Positions 22,556 to 33,512 of a stretch of DNA of 64,000 bases are shown one piece after another. Below the pieces are notes generated by a model that was not told the origin of the DNA, made no database searches, and worked only from the letters and a program-made list of their open reading frames with translations. Each line of letters opens with the position of its first letter. The stretch's first letter is position 1. Origin of the DNA: Sanderia malayensis (Eukaryota; Cnidaria; Scyphozoa; Semaeostomeae; Pelagiidae); the NCBI GenBank assembly GCA_013076295.1, contig RQOL01000465.1:210111-274110 (forward strand), written 5' to 3'. The position numbers were made by a program, and so were the translations under genes.

Positions 22556-25500
22556 TGGCAATTGTTTTTACCCCTAGTTACCCCCCATATCTCCGTTTTA
22601 TGGCCATAAACCATATCTTTATGACCATTCTTATGGACTAAAGGCATTTCAAAGAAGCAAAACAATTTATTGTTCATTATAATAGGAAACAAAAAATATA
22701 TGGATTAAGTCACAGCGTAGAAAATTATTTTGCAAAGCGTCCATGACTGCCTTTGCCTAAGTGCACCACAAATGTTTATCCGTTGGGTTCTCTTGTTGTC
22801 TTTTAGCTTCTAAAGCTTCATTAATTCATAATGTCTTCATGCACGTTGGTACACACGATAACCTTTTACATGAGATAGAATGCTCCAATTTTTTGTAACA
22901 ATAAATAGCAGTTCGCCATCGAAAGGGACTGAAATTTTGTTTATTGGCCTTAATACTTCCTTTGCACCTTTAATGAACTTGACAGGTTTGGGTACTTTAA
23001 TCTTGCCATTGGTAAAGTTCTACTGATCGGATCTGACTTGTTGAATTGTTGGGGAGATGAACCGTAATAAGACTGGCGAGTTTGGCATGACCTCGTTTTT
23101 GCATCATTGGAACATGCGTAGTATGGTTTTACGAAGCGCAGGAATTTCAAACTTTAGATTTACAGAAGTGAAAGTCAAATTGCGGTGAGCACCAGGAGAG
23201 CTCCAGTGGAAGATAAAAGTGTTAAAGTACACAAACGGAAGGCATAGTATATGAGAACTACGCATGTATTCTTTTCACTATCAAAGTCTTGATATCAATG
23301 AACCTCGAATTATCAACCATACTTTGAGGGAAGGAATGAGGCCACTAAGTTGTATTTATAAGTAAAACTTTAGTAGGCCTTTTTACAACTTAGTATTTTG
23401 TGTACGCATCTCTAAACCTTAAAAGAATCCTATCAGTGCAAACCTTCAACGACGCAACCTTGGCCTAACAACTCATCAGGCCGAGTGAAATTGCCATCCA
23501 CACCCGGTGCTTATCATCGCTCTTTCAAAGAAGTCCATGACACATTTGCCCTACATTCTGCGCATGCTCCATTGATGCAAGTTTTTATTGGCTAGGACTT
23601 TCCCGATCTTTCATGCTTAGAACAATCCTGGCCAAGATTTATCTCCCCAACAAGAAGGTGCCACACTTAAACAGGTCATAAAATCACTGTCTGGCACCCT
23701 GGACCAAGTCTCTGTAAGTCAATTTGCACCAATTTGCCTAACGAGGCAAGCTTCAGTGGGCTTGCCAGGGGATCAAAGCAAAAATAACGAAGCTATGTCA
23801 TCAGGTAATTAACTGAGATTAATGCAAAGTTTGAATTACAGGAGGTTTTTTTCTGACGGGACAAAGAACTTCGTTGAATTACAAAACGTTCGAATTACAC
23901 AGGCTCGAATTATAAAGGTTTTTTATAAGGGTTTGTTAAGAATTTCTCAAGGGACCACAAAATTTGGTTCGAATTAGTAAAAGTTCGAATTACACGAGCT
24001 TGAATTAGACAGAGTTGACTGTAAAGTGATATATACCACATGGAAGTACGAGCCAGTATCGTCTGTGTGCATTGATGCAGACAGGCATCAAGCATGCTCA
24101 TCAACTGTCAATCTAGAAACAGTCATTATGCATATGCCACATCACCTCTTCTACAAATTGCAAATACCATGAAACTGACTCTATTTTATTTAATTCTCAT
24201 GTTGTTTTACTGTAGTCATTAATGGTCTATGGTAATAAATTGTATTTAAGCACTATATATCTTTTTTTTGAAAAAACTGTGTTTTCTCCCTTTGTCTCTT
24301 TAAGGTTATTCAGATTTAACAAACTTCGTCACAAAAACAACATACACAAGAACAACAACAGCAACAAGTCAACCATCTTGAAATATGCGCATGTGGCCTT
24401 TGGCATTGTACCTTTGCAAGAAAACATATTGTATATTACCATCAATCTCAAAATATCCACAGTCGTTTCGTTGGTGTTGACTCAGTCGTTTTGTAGGTGT
24501 TGATGGTTGCTGAAGTTTTCAGTTGAGCCACCATCACCGTCAACACCGTGGAGCCTAATTTCCATCAATAATTTTTAATGATTATGCAGTTTTGCTGAAG
24601 TCTTTGGTATTGTAAATGGCGAGCATGCTGTTGTGGGTCAATTTGTTTTTTTTTTGCCTGGCCAAGATGCTTCTTAACGTCAAAGCAAGCGGAGTCTTGG
24701 GTGAGAAGGTAATTAAATGCAAGGTTTTATTTATTATAGTGGACAACAACAATTCGTAAACAATTTTGTTCAAAACTATTTGTGAAACTGAACATATTCC
24801 CCAAGATGTTGCTAGAGAATATGTTTCATCTCCAAAAGAGTTTAGTTTCATATTTAAATAGCGATTCAATTATTTTAAATTATACTCCATTTTGACAGTT
24901 TTAAATTATACTGCATGAAGACAGAACGTTTCACGATAAGGCCATCGGGAACAAAAGAAAAATATTCATTTCTGCAGTCATTTACTTGCTATAAGCAATA
25001 CAGCCTAAATACAAGGAGCAAGATCGAATATTAGTATTACGACCTGGAGCCATTGGTCGTAACTCAAACATTGGCGACTTTTATTAATAGATTTGTATAA
25101 TCTTAATGAGGTTCATCCAAAAATTAACCGCAGGCATTGTATTTGTTTCGCTTACAAAGCATGATGTTGCATTTGTTATTCAGAGCTATTTAGTACAGCT
25201 AGAGATACTAAACTCGATCGGGTTGCAAAAACCCGAACGAGTTTCATGCAGCTCTATCAGGTTGCAAATTCTATTTTAGGCCCTCTCAATGAAACCCGAT
25301 TTGGTTGCAAGTGGAAAATCACCAACAAGACGGTCCCGGGGGATAAATCTGATAATTGATTTGGAATCTACATGTGAAAATACTTATATTTACGTGAAAA
25401 AAGTTGGGGTTGTCGCCACCGTTTTTTTACAAAGTTCAAGTTTAGTTTTCATGATGTCATATCATTGCTCTCTATTGTTTACTCAAACCAGCACGTCTCT

Positions 25501-25965
25501 TCAACAACAATGAAAGAAAACCATTCCTTTCTGAAAATTCTTATAATTTCCGAATCAAACACAACTCTAATCATTGCATTGCAACTAGCAAGATCTACTT
25601 AACATAAAAATACATAGCTTACCTTCTAATAGAATGTCTTCAAGATTCAGCAACCACTGAAACATGACTTTGTCATAAAGTCAATTGCAGTGGCTTTTAG
25701 AGGTTTACAAAAGGCAATGACAGTATTCCCTGAAGGACCAACTTACTGTTGTACGTCTTCCTCATGCCACTGTGTAAATTCTCACCATTTGAACTTGACT
25801 AATATTTTTTTTAAGTCAAATCAGGCTATTTGTTAGGCAAAACACGGAAGAAAAACTTAGAACCTAATAACTTATTCTGACTCGTCTTATAATAAAAAGG
25901 TGGCTCATACCTGAAAAAGCAATTACGTAACAAAGGCAAAAAGAATATCAAAATAAAAAATATAA
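22556..25965. other. Long stretch without a supported gene
   Basis: No recognisable coding region. Apart from a pogo-like repeat end at 23830-24025, it holds short AT-rich ORFs only. Confidence 0.5.
23830..24025. repeat. Non-autonomous pogo/Tc1-like repeat end
   Basis: GTTCGAATTA and close variants recur at least four times between 23880 and 24005, and the stretch ends in GACAGAGTTGACTGTA. In reverse this begins TACAGTCAACTCTGTC, the form of a pogo/Tigger-type terminus next to a TA. Only one end is clear. Confidence 0.5.
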
Positions 25966-26267
25966 CATAAAATCATTGTCTTCGTTGAATTTTGCAAATT
26001 CAGTGCTTCTTCAACTCCTTGCTCTGCTTCTTCTTCTTCTTCTTCTTCTGCTTTTTTCAACTTGGCTGCTCTACATCATCACTGTCCAAGGCTGCCAACA
26101 TATCCTGAGATTTGGCATCGTACACCCACTTCTTCTTTTTACTCTTTTTGATCAATGGCACATGATCTAGGATATTGCCAGTTTCTTTCAACATTGGTTG
26201 CTTCAAAGGGGCAAATAAAACACTGTTGGCCAGTTCAGTTGGGTTTGACAGGAATGTCTGGGAAACT
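25966..26267 (-). pseudogene. Downstream half of an unrecognised coding region split by transposon E2
   Basis: Read right to left, the frame runs from the target duplication as VSQTFLSNPTELANSVLF and APLKQPMLKETGNILDH, then KKSKKKKWVYDAKSQDML, to a TGA near 26070. One base change would carry it on into an acidic run encoded by the (CTT)n tract at 26030-26048. The upstream half lies at 32859-33096, beyond the transposon. Joining the two at one copy of the 8-bp duplication keeps the frame. The product is Lys-rich; I do not recognise its function. It may be a host gene, a pseudogene or another element's gene. Confidence 0.6.
26260..26267. repeat. Target-site duplication of E2, left copy
   Basis: GGGAAACT lies directly outside the left terminal inverted repeat. 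The same 8 bases lie directly outside the right one at 32859-32866. Confidence 0.85.
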
Positions 26268-26386
26268 TTGACTTGCTAAAGTCTCAGTCCCGTGATCCCG
26301 TCCCACATTCTGACAAGGTAGCGAGAGCAAGTCGAACAAGCGAACAAGATGAGAGGCTGCCGGAACAGAGACTTGTTTCATTCAGC
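26268..26386 (+). repeat. E2 left terminal inverted repeat
   Basis: About 119 bases matching the reverse complement of 32741-32858 at roughly 88 % by eye, with a few small indels. Outer 20 bases: TTGACTTGCTAAAGTCTCAG. The inner end is near CTTGTTTCATTCAGCA. Confidence 0.9.
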
Positions 26387-26586
26387 ATTCTAAATTTAGA
26401 AGCAAAGGAAATCTTGGCACCACGGGCCAGAAAACTGCCAGCGGTCAAGCCCTTTGACCTTAAAACACCAACCAATCAGATCATTGCTGAGCAATGAATG
26501 CTCAAATATGTATATAATTATTCCTCAGGAACGGGGGTTTCATTCTCTACCGCTTGAGACAATGGCACTCAGCAACAAAATACAAA

Positions 26587-28351
26587 ATGGAGGAGTATTG
26601 TGATCAGGACGCTGTGAATGTGAAGCTTTCAATTGAAAATGCTGCTAAATTTTTCGGAATTAACGCAACCAAAGACTTTCAGTTGGAAGCTGCATCTGCA
26701 GCGTTATTAGGCAAGGACGTTGTTGTGGCGAAACCAACTGGGTCCGGAAAGTCTTTTGTTTTCCAAATCCTGCCATTTGCTCACTTTGAATTGCAGAAAA
26801 TGATGGGAAACGAACTTGTCAGTTGAAAATTTATATATAATTAATAACCAATATAATTAGAAACCATAAGTAGAATCACCCTTTTTTAGAAATTTCATAT
26901 AATTTACATCTATATACAATATATAAATATACATATATTTTACTTCTTGTCAAAATACTGTAAAACCAACTACTACATGCAATGATAACGTTAAAGCTTC
27001 TCTTTGGAAAATCATGAAATTGTGCCCCCTCCCCAATGAGCCCATTTTACAAAAAAAAGATTTAAGCATAACGTCATGTAAACTGTTTCAAAATTGATGG
27101 TTGAATTCTCCTTTTCCAGGGTATCACAAGTAGAAACGTGTCAGCATTCAGGAGTTGTTACGGCCAGATTGCAAAGCTGAGGTCCTTGTTCACCTCCCCA
27201 GTGCCATTCATTGCACCTACTGCTACAGCAACATCAACCACAATAAAGGCTATCAGCCAAAATTTGGAATTGGATGATGCATCTTACATAGTGAGCATCC
27301 CAGATCGTTCCAACATCAGATACTCAGTTGTCAAAATCAAGGAAGAGTGTCTGGACAAGATGTTTGACTGGCTGGTCAAGAAACTGGCAGCAACTAAATT
27401 TATGTGAGAGAGCTCTAGTTTTTTGTCAAAGTCAACGTAATGTTCGTGATCTGTATGCCATTTTTAATTATAATTTCAAAGCTGATTTTGGAAGAAAAAT
27501 CTCCCATTTGATATGTTTCATGGTGCAAGTGAAGAAGAAGTGAAAAATGAAATTACCAAGTTGTTCGCAAATCCAAATGGGAGCTCATGGTTCTCTTTGC
27601 AACCATTGCATTTGGCATGGGTGTTGACTGCAAAAATCTGCATCAAGTTATACATCTTGGGCCCCCAAAAGGATTGGATGACCTTTGTCGAGAGTCAGGC
27701 CCTGCAGGAAGGGATGGGACACAAAGTCATGCTGTTGTTCTTGTTTACCCAAGGCCTGCACCAAAGAAAATGACCAAAGAAATGAGAGAGTACATTAAGA
27801 ATGATACAATCTGCAGAAGAGAATTTCTGAATAAAGGCTTCCCAGGGATGTTTAGAAAAGTGACACCACTTCATCTATGCTGTGACATATGCACACAACA
27901 ATGTGTTTGTGATCCTGAAAATCAAAAGTGCAAGTATTCAGACAATCCATCCCACATTATGTCTGAGGCAGAAGCCGAATTTACATGTTTGTCAACGAAA
28001 TGCTGTGACAAAGAAAATGAGTGCATGGATATCCAGTCCGTAAATGTTGAGGGAAAAGAAATTTTAACAGAAAAATTGCATCAACTGCGCAAAAGTAGGT
28101 CATCACCAGATATGCTGCTCTACACAGGATTAGACTTCAAAAGTGGACTACCTGTATTTACCATACAAAAAATGTTTTCAAGAGTAGACAACATTACATC
28201 TGAGAAACAATTAAGAGAGAAATACTGCATTTTGGATGCAACACTTTGCAGTGAAATAATGAGCATCATCAAGGATGTGAGGTCCCTATATGGCATCAGC
28301 AAAGAGCCTTCTTTGGATAAAGATACAAAGTTTAAGCAAAGCTGCTGGTGA
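26587..28351 (+). pseudogene. RecQ-like superfamily 2 DNA helicase, decayed
   Basis: The ATG at 26587 starts MEEYCDQDAVNVKL. Motif I is VVAKPTGSGKSF. The frame ends at 26826. After about 295 AT-rich bases ending in TTTTCCAG, the next exon (from about 27121) encodes FRSCYGQIAKLRSLF and FIAPTATATST, the region after the DEAH box. No DEAH-type motif II or motif Ia is found between them, so the ATPase core is incomplete. Motif IV-like ERALVFCQSQRN follows in a shifted frame, then FGMGVDCKNLHQVIHLGPP (motif V) and ESGPAGRDG, where RecQ relatives have GRAGRDG (motif VI). A Cys-rich region (CCDICTQQCVCDPENQKC) resembles the RecQ zinc-binding subdomain. A shift near 28345 separates an acidic tail. 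Several frame changes mark it as dead. Confidence 0.85.
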
Positions 28352-28984
28352 AGAATATTTTTCTGATTAAGATTTTTCCATTGATAATTCCAGTGATAAT
28401 TCTGACTATGACCTGAAGTTAATCAAAACTGCCACAAAAATTTTCAAGGAAGGTTATATCTTCAGGCAGTGGTTCTGGTGATACAGAGGAAATAGAGAGT
28501 GATTAGGATTATCTAGCCACGTCTGTTATGATTTACTTAACAGAAAGTTTAACCCATTATTCATAACCAAGGAAAAAAATCTTTGTCACAAGTTTACATG
28601 ACTTTTCTGTTGTAATACAAAGTTTCAAGCATCTATGACCAAAACTGAAAAAACTGCAGATGTGGCTGTGGAATGATTATTTGAACATTTTGATAAGCTA
28701 GATACATAGTTACCAATCTGATTGGTTGTTGATCTTCTGATAAATGTTCAGTTTTTTAAGCTTTGTCACAGCCTTTTCTATCCATTCCTTTAGAGCTAAA
28801 ACATCAATATCTTGTAGAATGTTTCTCTTAAATGCGGGAAATGCTTTATGGTGTCTGCCTGGAACAACATCAAATATCTTCTTGTCACAAAACTGTTTTG
28901 CTAACTCTTTAACATCATCATCTGCATGCTTTCGCTTATGTTTACCAGAAGGATGCTTGACTAATGTTTCAATGTCATGCAGTT
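28352..28984. other. Region between the two convergent E2 genes
   Basis: Holds the shifted acidic tail of the helicase (EEYFSD, then DNSSDNSDYD, to about 28500) and non-coding sequence. No inverted repeat or third gene is seen. Confidence 0.6.
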
Positions 28985-29950
28985 TTACAATTTCCTCAAT
29001 TGCCTCATATGATTTGCTGGCCCTGTCAAGACTTTTTCTGTTATCTTACCCAGTAGGTCACGGCAGTTCAACTTCACTATTTTGTTTCGATGCTCTAAGT
29101 ACCTATCCACTTCCACATTGCTATCCAGCCTCCCCTTTGTCTTAACAAACCTTTCCCATATAAGTTGTTCTGCTAAGTGAGGGGGAAGCAAGTATTTAAC
29201 TTGGGCAATAGTATACAGACTGTAATGTGCATACTTTGTGTTACCGGCAAGTTTGATTAGTAACATCATGAATGGGTAAAAGAGCATAATTCTCTCTCCA
29301 TCTCTGTGGCGGCGAGCATCGGTAAAACACATGGCAAGAAGACCAAGAGCCAAGGTGTTACAAGAGTAATTGGATAATGCATCTTCCTCAGTTGTGCTTC
29401 TACTCTCTTCAGCACCAGCATACATCTCAAATTCATCTATAGAGATACCATACTCTTTCAACATGTGCCTGACACAGTTGGCCTCTCTCCTGTAAAATTT
29501 CTTGCACATTCAACATGGGAAAAATTCCTTCATAGTATCTGATTCCCAGACACCAATTTTGTTGTCAGCAAAATGCTTTTCCATAAAATGCTTCCTTAAG
29601 CCATTTACTGATTTGTATGTTCTTTGGCATACATGGCAAGACAGCTCTGACGAACCATTAAATTCAGGCATTTGAGGTATGCAAAATTTGTTGACAACTG
29701 CTTCCACTATTTGATCTGCTGCATGCTGTTCTTCAGTTTCAAGGGGTGTTGAGAAGTTGGGAAATCTTGACTTCACTTTTTCAAAACAGCAAAGAATTAG
29801 GGCATTTGTATATTTTTCTATAAGATCATACACTTCATCTGGATTGTCCATTGGAGAATCTGGTGCATTGCTTGCATTCAGAAAATTCTTGGCAACAAAT
29901 ATGTTTGCAATATCACCTGATGATTTCCTTTCATACATGAGCCTATACAC
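28985..29950 (-). pseudogene. E2 transposase-like gene, C-terminal exon with zinc fingers
   Basis: One frame interrupted by a single in-frame TGA at 29510-29512. It contains a C2H2 finger (CHVCQRTYKSVNGLRKHFME-KH) and, after it, a second finger whose C-x2-C pair straddles the TGA (C-stop-M-C-KKFYRREANCVRH). The conserved tail follows: SNYSCNTLALGLLAMCF, RRHRDGERIMLFYPF, KYAHYSLYTIAQVKYLLPP and DRYLEHRNKIVKLNCRDLL. This tail matches, from memory, a large multi-copy family in cnidarians and molluscs, in part labelled DUF6589-like. It is the 3' end of the minus-strand gene, facing the helicase. Confidence 0.7.
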
Positions 29951-30359
29951 TGCCTGTTATGTAAAAGAAAAACATATGATCAAACTACAGTAGATGTTTT
30001 TATACAATCTTTTCTTGAGTAAGTGTCCATGTGTGCAATGAATCATAGAAATACAATAAATCCCAGTACTTTCATATAATCTCATGCATGTGTCGATGTG
30101 TGTGCGTGTGATTGCACCCATTAAAGAAACAGGCTGCTTTTGTATTTTCCAGTTGTTCAACTTTTAGTTGTTATGATTATCACAATATTTTCAAACTATA
30201 TTTGTCTTTTGTTTACAATATAACATTTTTAAGGCAAGAAAAATTCAAATTGAAAACCCTAAAAACTAATTCAAACTAAAGTCTGAACTAGTTTTGAGAA
30301 ATTTGGATGTTTAAATTTGGATTTTAAAATGTTACCTCAAAGAAGTTACCAAGAAAGTG

Positions 30360-30590
30360 AAAATCAGATAAACAGGGTATCACATCTTCCAGTCAATCTT
30401 TGGATGATTGGAATTGCGTCGATCCTCTTGTGCATTAATTTGTCTTTCAACAGTCAACAAATCTCCGAAACTTAAAATTGGTCCACTTTTATTGAGCCAG
30501 TTGGCACAAGTCCTTCAATGAACTCCATCATATCAATGATATCATGGGAATCATTTTCGTTTTTGTTCAAGATACCAAGGCAGGTCTGAA
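30360..30590 (-). pseudogene. E2 transposase-like gene, middle exon with candidate catalytic Asp
   Basis: Over two frames this reads LGILNKNENDSHDI and FIEGLVPTGSI, then GDLLTVERQINAQEDRRN, then LSDFHFLGNFFE. The last two correspond to G-D-x-L-T-x-x-R and D-F-H motifs of the family. In-frame stops separate them (for example after KVDQF). Placed between the 30.7-31.3 kb and 29 kb exons, it completes the order of family motifs. Confidence 0.6.
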
Positions 30591-30729
30591 AGGATATAAA
30601 GGCATTTTATTTCACACAGATAGTATCATCACAAATATTTTTACAATACATTTTTAATCATAAATATTTTCAAATTGATTTGAGCATTTTGGCATTTTGA
30701 TTTTTATTAACAACTTTAAAGGCTCTAGA

Positions 30730-31308
30730 CTACCAACAAAACATACTTACAGACTCAACTTTCTTTCTTATCTCTCTTTGGAATTTGTGTTTTTGGTGCG
30801 TGAAATATTTTTGCATCCAATCGCAATCCTTCACAAGACGACTTAAAACCCTTCCAACCTGCATCTTGAATTCAGTTTTTAATCTTCCATTATCATTTTC
30901 TGTGGGAACAAATGTGATGACAGGTGGCATACTTTTGGGATCCAGTCTTTCAGGATCAACTGAAGGAACAAGTCCTTTTGTTGGTATCCTTTTCCTAATT
31001 GCAACTATGTGGAATAGATGATGATCCTGGTTTTTGTGAATTCTTGATGTATGCCTGGCTTTATTTCGAATATCAAGGTTGCCTACATAAAAACTATGTG
31101 GCTCTTGTTTGGTATTAGTTGCTGTGTTATCATTGGTTATTTTCTTCACAGGATCAGGACACTTCAAATCACTCTTTGTAGATGTTTCCATTGACTTCAA
31201 GAGCGTTCGTCGAAGGACAGACTTTTCATCGTCTTTAACTGGGGGCTGATAATCTGGTGAGGCAGCAGTTACTTTTGGAGAAGACGCGTGTTTTTGTTTT
31301 GTACACAA
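30730..31308 (-). pseudogene. E2 transposase-like gene, upstream exon
   Basis: A 192-codon frame with a charged N-terminal part, then VGNLDIRNKARHTSRIHKNQ and HHLFHIVAIRKRIP. Relatives that I recall have G-D-N-x-D before a K-N-Q-S-L-H-x-F-H stretch. Here one residue of that Asp motif appears missing (VGNLD). It ends in a region with FKMQVGRVLSRLVKDCDW and a basic segment. Splice sites were not resolved. Confidence 0.6.
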
Positions 31309-32131
31309 AAAGTGAGGTGGGCGCCTTTCAAAGTGTTTTACCAGCTGACTTATCTTTGTAAAGAGCTCTTAATTGTTTGAAAGACCCCTGGAGAGTTGCA
31401 GAAAACAATGGAGAACACAGGTGATAGCTTTGTTTTTTTTAATGAAATAGTTGTAGGTTTTGTTGTAGTAGGCGACTGCCATTGTTGCTTCGGCATGCTA
31501 ACAACGTTTAGCCCATGGTCAAAGTTTTGAATTTTTCCGGCCCTATTTGCACGTTTTCCCCATTTCAATTTTTGACAAGTGTTGTCTGATAACATAATTA
31601 ACATAATGTGTTGTTTTTTTTGTTTTTTTGTTTTTTTTACGATTTCCAAGAAAGTTGCTTTTCACTAGGGAAGGAGCAATTTTTAACGCAACACGTGTTG
31701 TTTTTGCATTTGCGAAAATTCAATTTTAGCCTGCCACAATTGATTATTTTTTACCCAAACAGTTTTGATAATTGTTCCCCAACATATTATCTTCATGTTG
31801 GTGTTTTTTGAGCTCAACTGGATCACTATTTGCCACGGTAAATACTATTTTTACTTGCTAAAGTATGTTCAAAGGTTTTGCTTTTTGCACGGCTCCGAAA
31901 TTTCATTCAAACCACTTCCACTAAATGGTCTCTCAGAACTCAGTATTACTTATTTAAGAGATTAGACTATTTGCAACGTGTTCGCTGTTTCCTTAGCTAC
32001 AGTTTGATATATTTTTTTTTACAGATTGAGTTTAAATTTTCCAGGATGGATTAGGTTTTTGAAAGTAACTATTTTTTTCAAACTTCACAGTGAAATTATC
32101 AACTTTCAGAAACGGCTTTCAGGGAGCAGCG

Positions 32132-32232
32132 TGGGTGTATTGTAGGATGTGTATTGTAGGGTATGTATTGTAGGGTAGGTATTGTAGGGTATGTATTGTA
32201 GGGAATGTATTGTAGGGTATGTATTGTAGGGT
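32132..32232 (+). repeat. 14-bp minisatellite, about seven units
   Basis: The unit GGTATGTATTGTAG and close variants repeat in tandem. It lies inside E2, between exons of the minus-strand gene. Confidence 0.9.
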
Positions 32233-32330
32233 ATCCGCTTTATCCGTTATACAGGAGTCTCTGCAAATATCTGGATCAATGGTCTGGATCCAATTTACAC
32301 TTTTTGGAGCAAGGTTTTCAGTGCCAAAAA

Positions 32331-32834
32331 TTAACTTCTTTGCTGGCCTTTTGGCTTCCTCGCCGTCGACAGTGACACAGCACTGCAGGGCATGTTGGGC
32401 CTACCATCTTCAAGAATACACCTTTTGAACTTTGTTCGCAAAGAGACACATCTTTTTGTCTCCCTGATTTCTTGAAAAGCTCGCTTACTCTTATCCTGTT
32501 CAACAACAACTCGATTAATTCTGCCACAGCAGTTCTTGCATAAAACTCTAAAGTGTGTAGAAGGGTTTAACTCTTTGTTCAAGAAACTTTCAAGCAGCAA
32601 ACAAACACTTGTTTTCTTGAACTGTTTAAGAAGGGAAAGAAGATTGCTCGCTGGTGACTTATAGGTACTCGTTACTTGTCCACAAACTACACAGTAAATC
32701 CCGGCATTTGGTGACAACACTTCAAAAACTTTGACACGCTGCCGAATGAAACAAGTCTCTGTTCGGCAGCCTCTCCTCTCATTCGTTCGTTCGACTCGCT
32801 CTCGCTTCCTTGTCGGAATATGGGACGGGATCAC
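32331..32834 (-). pseudogene. E2 transposase-like gene, N-terminal zinc-binding exon
   Basis: An open frame running out of the right inverted repeat. It holds AGIYCVVCGQ, LSLLKQFKKTSVCLLLESFL, then FRVLCKNCCGRI: two C-x2-C pairs about 50 residues apart, as in N-terminal DNA- or dimer-binding zinc domains (ZAD-like layout). It continues through ETKRCVSLRTKFKR. No ATG precedes the CVVC motif in this frame, so the native start must be elsewhere or is lost. The sequence between here and 31308 is probably intron; a 100-codon ORF at 31350-31649 has no motif. Confidence 0.6.
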
Positions 32835-32858
32835 GGGACTGAGACTTTAACAAGTCAA
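32741..32858 (-). repeat. E2 right terminal inverted repeat
   Basis: Reverse complement begins TTGACTTGTTAAAGTCTCAG and matches the left repeat over about 118 bases. Confidence 0.9.
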
Positions 32859-32866
32859 GGGAAACT
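32859..32866. repeat. Target-site duplication of E2, right copy
   Basis: GGGAAACT, identical to 26260-26267. Confidence 0.85.
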
Positions 32867-33096
32867 TTAAAATTTAAACCCATACTGATCATGACTCCAC
32901 CAACCTCAAGAAACTTCGTCATCATTTCATTAGTTGCCCCAGTTGGCCTTATTATACCTCTGACCACCTGTTTTGTTTCTTTTTCAGCCAGGTCATTGCT
33001 AGAATCCTTGCCATGCAATGCCAACAAGGCAATATTCCTTTTAGCTGCTTGTTTAGCTTCAAATCTCTTCAGTGATAACAGTTTCCTTTTGCACAA
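32859..33096 (-). pseudogene. Upstream half of the coding region split by E2
   Basis: Minus-strand frame with CKRKLLSLKRFEAKQAAKRN, IALLALHGKDSSNDLAEKE, then FLEVGGVMISMGLNFKVS, which leads straight into the 8-bp duplication. The partner half is at 25966-26267. Upstream of about 33096 the frame closes, and possible continuations (to an ATG near 33310) contain stops. The function is unknown. Confidence 0.55.
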
Positions 33097-33504
33097 TTTT
33101 CATGTTTTTGGCAAAAGTCACGGAAAACTGGTACATTGTCGCCTCAGGTTGATGAAACCATTAACAGTTTTGGGACTGGACTCATCGGAAAGCTGTCTCA
33201 TTCTAATGGCACTCACTTGCACCTATATATGGCCTGAGAGAATTCTATGGAAAGTGATAGAAGTAGCTCACTCCCTCGATCTTCAGAACACTTTCTGACG
33301 ACTCAGCCATTCTATACAACTAGTGAATTGTGCTAATCATTAAATGAACATTATTCTGTTAATAATGAAATTAACAAAAACGAAAGAAAATTAACTTACA
33401 TGTCCAATATATATCTTACCTGAATTTATTCAAAACTTACACTGGAAAATTGTCAACTGTGGATTATTTGGAACGACAAGAAAACTGATTTTCAATTTAC
33501 CGGT
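33097..33504. other. Spacer between E2's target gene and a hAT element
   Basis: May contain 5' parts of the interrupted coding region on the minus strand (ATG near 33310), but with stops. Otherwise AT-rich. Confidence 0.4.
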
Positions 33505-33512
33505 GTCAGAAT
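33505..33512. repeat. Target-site duplication of hAT element, left copy
   Basis: GTCAGAAT, identical to 36270-36277 and directly next to the element ends. Confidence 0.9.

Larger units (their letters stand above)
26268..32858. mobile_element. DNA transposon E2 with RecQ-like helicase and transposase-like gene, 6591 bp
   Basis: Bounded on both sides by long inverted repeats starting TTGACTTGYTAAAGTCTCAG and by perfect 8-bp direct repeats. Inside, a helicase gene on the plus strand converges with a multi-exon gene on the minus strand; the two ends lie about 630 bases apart. I recall that the AcademH lineage of Academ transposons carries a superfamily 2 helicase beside a transposase, which is the closest published design I know. 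The 8-bp duplication is longer than the 3-4 bp I associate with Academ, so the assignment stays open. Both genes are damaged, so this copy could move only with proteins made elsewhere. Confidence 0.85.

Noticed and set aside
31350..31649. 100-codon minus-strand ORF as an extra exon of the E2 transposase-like gene
   Set aside because: No family motif; it overlaps T-rich intron-like sequence.
33040..33110. A possible CCCH zinc finger (FRDFCQKHENCAKGNCYH) upstream of the interrupted gene
   Set aside because: It is in a different frame from the supported coding region, which uses the same bases as CKRKLLSLKRF.
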